53,736 nt of DNA, taken from Streptomyces sp. SID10853. Its GTDB lineage: Bacteria; Actinomycetota; Actinomycetes; Streptomycetales; Streptomycetaceae. This document shows, in pieces, positions 51,250 to 53,736 of the stretch. The stretch lies in NCBI RefSeq assembly GCF_010548145.1, contig NZ_JAAGLN010000016.1, forward strand, positions 1-53,736, read 5' to 3'. How positions within the stretch are numbered: position 1 is the stretch's first letter; each line of letters opens with the position of its first letter. The notes below the pieces were generated by a model that ran no database searches, was not told where the DNA came from, and was given only the letters and a program-made list of their open reading frames with translations. The position numbers were made by a program, and so were the translations under genes.

Positions 51250-52791
51250 ATGGCGACGGACACCAGCGAGGGCGTCCGGCCGGAGTCCCCGGCGCCGGCC
51301 GCCGGGCCCGGTGCGCTCCCCGGCGCGGCGGGGGCCACCGCGAGCCCCTTCCGCTTCGCGCCCCCCGTGTCCCCGCGCACGCTGCTCTCCCGGGCCCTGT
51401 CGGTGCCGCTCGCGCTGGGTCTCTCGCTCGTACTGCCGCTGCTCGTCGCCGTACAGCCCGGTGACGGGGTGCACGACGCCGCGTACTGGCTCCAGCTCAC
51501 CCTGACCGTGTACGCGGGGGCCCGGCTGTCCGGGATGGTGCTGACCAGCCGTCGCAAGCTGCTCCAGGGGACGTTCTGGCTCTTCGTCTATATGGCGATG
51601 GGGGTGGCGCCGCTGGCCCAGGCGGTGCTCGGCAAGGTCCCCACTCCGGTGGTCGGGCCGCGCTCCGATGTGACGGAGGCGGTGGCGCTCGTCCTGATCG
51701 GGTGCGCGGCCTTCGATGTGGGGGCGCTGCTCGCCCGGCACCGGCCGGGCGGCAGGGGCCGTGGTGAGACGCGTCCCGCGCTGGTGCACCGCAGGCGGCT
51801 GTATCTGCTGGTCGTGGTGGCCTTCGTGTGCAGCGGTGCGCTCATCGTCAAGCTGGGCGGGCCCGCCGTCTTCTTCAGCAGCCGCCAGGAGATCATCGCC
51901 GGGATCGAGGAGGCCGGTATCTCGCAGGCCGACTCGCAGGCGGGCCAGGCCCTGCTGCGCGGCTTCGGCACCGTTCCCGCGCTGTTCGCGCTGCTCGCGT
52001 ACACCCGCTGGCTCGTCACCTCCCGGCGGGCCCGCAGGTCCCCCGCGGTGATCGCGGTCTGGATCGCGCTGGCCGCGCTGAACACGGTGGTCAACAACCC
52101 AATATCCAACCCGCGTTACTGGTTCCTGACCGTCCTGCTCGCGCTGCTGTTCACGCTGTTCCCGGTCAGCGCGGCGATGTACCGCTCGGCGCTGAGCCTG
52201 GGGGTGGTGGTGGCGCTGGTGATCTTCCCGTTCGCCGACCGCTTCCGCTACGACGAGCAGAACTACCACCCGGTGGAGACCACTTCGGTGCTCGAACCGC
52301 TGGCGCTCAAGGACTACGACCAGATCGGGATGTTCGCCAACACCATCACCTTCGAACGGTCCGGGGTCGGCCACCTGTACGGGAAGCAGCTGGCCGGGTC
52401 CATCCTGTTCGCCGTGCCGCGCTCGGTGTGGCACGGCAAACCGCACGACACCGGAGTGATGGTCGGTGAGTGGATGGACGCGGTCAACACCAACCTCTCC
52501 TCACCGGTGTGGGCGGAGCTGTGGATCGACTTCGGCCCCGCCGGGATGACGCTGGGACTGCTCGCGATGGGGTACGCGGCCGCCCGGGTGGACCGGCGGT
52601 ACGCCAGGCGGGCGGTCCGGCGCACGCCGCCGGGGAGCCTGATCTCGCTCGTGGTGCCGCTCGTCGCCGGATACTCCTTCATCCTGCTGCGCGGTCCGCT
52701 GCTCCAGGCGTCGGGCCGGGTGGCCATCGCGGTGATCTGTGTCGCGATGGTCACCACCTACCGTCAGGACAGGGGTGCGGCGCTGCGCTGA
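51250..52791 (+). CDS. Wzy-like polysaccharide polymerase / O-antigen polymerase-type membrane protein
   Basis: The protein has 513 residues. A 35-residue Ala/Pro/Gly-rich N-terminus precedes about ten to eleven TM helices (LSVPLALGLSLVLPLLVAVQ, LYLLVVVAFVCSGALIVKLG, YWFLTVLLALLFTLFPVSAA, VVVALVIFPFADRF). Extracellular loops include FFSSRQEIIAGIEEAGISQA and RSVWHGKPHDTGVMVGEWMD. The layout, with a large periplasmic-type loop late in the protein and WAELWIDFGPAGM, matches Wzy-type polymerases. It should join EPS repeat units outside the membrane. Its 3' end overlaps the convergent flippase by 28 bp. Confidence 0.85.
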   Translation: MATDTSEGVRPESPAPAAGPGALPGAAGATASPFRFAPPVSPRTLLSRALSVPLALGLSLVLPLLVAVQPGDGVHDAAYWLQLTLTVYAGARLSGMVLTSRRKLLQGTFWLFVYMAMGVAPLAQAVLGKVPTPVVGPRSDVTEAVALVLIGCAAFDVGALLARHRPGGRGRGETRPALVHRRRLYLLVVVAFVCSGALIVKLGGPAVFFSSRQEIIAGIEEAGISQADSQAGQALLRGFGTVPALFALLAYTRWLVTSRRARRSPAVIAVWIALAALNTVVNNPISNPRYWFLTVLLALLFTLFPVSAAMYRSALSLGVVVALVIFPFADRFRYDEQNYHPVETTSVLEPLALKDYDQIGMFANTITFERSGVGHLYGKQLAGSILFAVPRSVWHGKPHDTGVMVGEWMDAVNTNLSSPVWAELWIDFGPAGMTLGLLAMGYAAARVDRRYARRAVRRTPPGSLISLVVPLVAGYSFILLRGPLLQASGRVAIAVICVAMVTTYRQDRGAALR

Positions 52792-53736
52792 GCGTCCCCG
52801 CCGGTGACCGGCTCGGCGGCCGGTCCCAGCCGGGCGACACGCGTCCAGGCGGCGAGCGCCTTGAGCGCGGAACCAGCCGCGAGCCCCCAGGCCGCGCCGG
52901 TGGCGCCGCCGAGCGGATAGCCGCCGAGCATCAGCGCCACGGACACCAGGGAGAAGACCACCTGGAGCGAGAGGGTGGCGCGCGGGCTGAGCACCCGGAG
53001 GGTGACCAGCGCGCAGGTCCCCAGTGCCATCACCGCGTACTGGCTGCCGGTGGCGGGCAGCAGTGCGGACGCCGACTGCCAGGTGGCGCCCAGGAGTTGG
53101 CGCCCCATGCGGTCGGGCAGCGCGTACAGGACCGCGGCCCAGCCGAAGCCCACCCCGGCCAGTACGCAGCCCAGGACGGCGGCGGCCCGCGTGGTGGCGC
53201 GGCGGCCGCCCAGCCTGCCGAGTACCGGCGGGCCGAAGGCGTTGACCGAGTTGAACAGCACGTTGAGCGGGCCGAAGAGGGTGGTGGCCCCGCGCAGCGC
53301 GCCGACCGCCAGCGGGCTGGCGAACAGCCCCAGGCCGAGGACCGCCAGCTGGCTGGAGGCGTTGCCGACGGCGAACTCGACGACGAAGCGCATCCCGAGG
53401 TGGCCGCGGCGCAGATAGCGCCGTACCTGGGTGGTGGCCCCGCGCACCAGCGGCCGCAACAGCAGCAGCCCGGCCAGCAGCGCGGGGACGGCGGACAGCC
53501 CCCACACCGTCACCAGCCGGGCGGGAGCGGCGTGGTGGGGCTGGAGCAGCAGCGCGGGCACCACACAGAGCAGCCGCAGCACATCGGCGGCGAGGGCGCG
53601 GTGCGGTTGCTGCAGCGCGGAGAACGAGTAGCGCAGACCGTCCTGGAGCAGGACGAAGGGCAGGACGAGCCCGAGCGCGATGAAGGTGTGTCCGAGGCGG
53701 CCGCCGACGGCCGCGCCCCCCGCCGCGAGCAGTGCG
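52764..53736 (-). CDS. Polysaccharide flippase (Wzx/MATE-like), N-terminus beyond the window
   Basis: The frame is open from the right edge to the stop at 52764-52766, so at least 323 residues are present and the N-terminal third is outside. About eight hydrophobic helices are visible (VWGLSAVPALLAGLLLLRPL, AAAVLGCVLAGVGFGWAAVL, ALGTCALVTLRVL, GGATGAAWGLAAGSALKALA). The region FALGLVLPF-type/FVLLQDGLRYSFSALQQPHR near the edge is typical of lipopolysaccharide-flippase family proteins. It would move lipid-linked EPS units across the membrane before polymerisation by the convergent Wzy-like protein. An apparent start at 53582 is only an internal Val codon. Confidence 0.85.
   Translation of the reverse strand, partial: ALLAAGGAAVGGRLGHTFIALGLVLPFVLLQDGLRYSFSALQQPHRALAADVLRLLCVVPALLLQPHHAAPARLVTVWGLSAVPALLAGLLLLRPLVRGATTQVRRYLRRGHLGMRFVVEFAVGNASSQLAVLGLGLFASPLAVGALRGATTLFGPLNVLFNSVNAFGPPVLGRLGGRRATTRAAAVLGCVLAGVGFGWAAVLYALPDRMGRQLLGATWQSASALLPATGSQYAVMALGTCALVTLRVLSPRATLSLQVVFSLVSVALMLGGYPLGGATGAAWGLAAGSALKALAAWTRVARLGPAAEPVTGGDAQRSAAPLS

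Overview
The window is high-GC actinomycete chromosome, almost certainly Streptomyces or a close relative. The signs are very strong third-position G/C bias, frequent GTG and TTG starts with GGAGG-type ribosome sites, many TetR regulators, a Ser/Thr kinase with a PASTA-less extracellular tail, bldA-type TTA codons in an exopolysaccharide gene, and secreted glycosidases. Both ends cut through genes: a pentapeptide-repeat protein on the left and a polysaccharide flippase on the right.

Left part (1-15 kb): a pentapeptide-repeat protein and a VanZ-like protein; an alpha/beta hydrolase divergent from its likely TetR regulator across a shared operator; a 3-hydroxyisobutyryl-CoA hydrolase whose upstream acyl-CoA dehydrogenase survives only as a C-terminal stub; an NCS1 transporter and YtcJ-type amidohydrolase operon facing a TetR gene across a perfect 35-bp palindrome; a DUF3048 lipoprotein; and a methyltransferase. 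Then comes a striking translationally coupled pair: a membrane Ser/Thr protein kinase and a protein that reads as PIN/NYN-like nuclease, zinc ribbon and FHA domain. This pair is the best candidate in the window for an undescribed system.

Middle part (15-25.7 kb) looks like accessory DNA ending at a tRNA-Pro(GGG) gene. It has many small regulators (two TetR, XRE/MmyB, AraC) next to redox enzymes (PPOX flavoprotein plus PDR-type reductase, FAD monooxygenase, two SDRs), an FG-GAP protein, and a wrecked peptide ABC transporter in which permease and binding-protein fragments are joined.

Right of the tRNA (25.9-34 kb) are housekeeping-like genes: DUF309, a FadH-type 2,4-dienoyl-CoA reductase, PadR, a DUF2510 membrane protein, three GNAT acetyltransferases and a TauE/SafE permease. 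One CebR-like GGGAGCGCTCCC box lies before the GNAT pair.

From 34 to 40.6 kb are three secreted or surface glycan-active proteins (GH31, a beta-helix protein, GH71). The beta-helix gene has a second, near-perfect CebR-like box at its promoter. From 41 kb to the end is an exopolysaccharide locus: priming sugar transferase with two TTA codons, GDP-mannose 4,6-dehydratase and GDP-fucose synthase (so fucose is a likely component), a large multidomain secreted protein, a lipoprotein, a GT4 glycosyltransferase with a WcaF-like acetyltransferase, a Wzy-like polymerase and a flippase. An unrelated SDR with two strong tandem operators interrupts the locus. All functional calls are from reading translated sequence and motifs; no database search was run.
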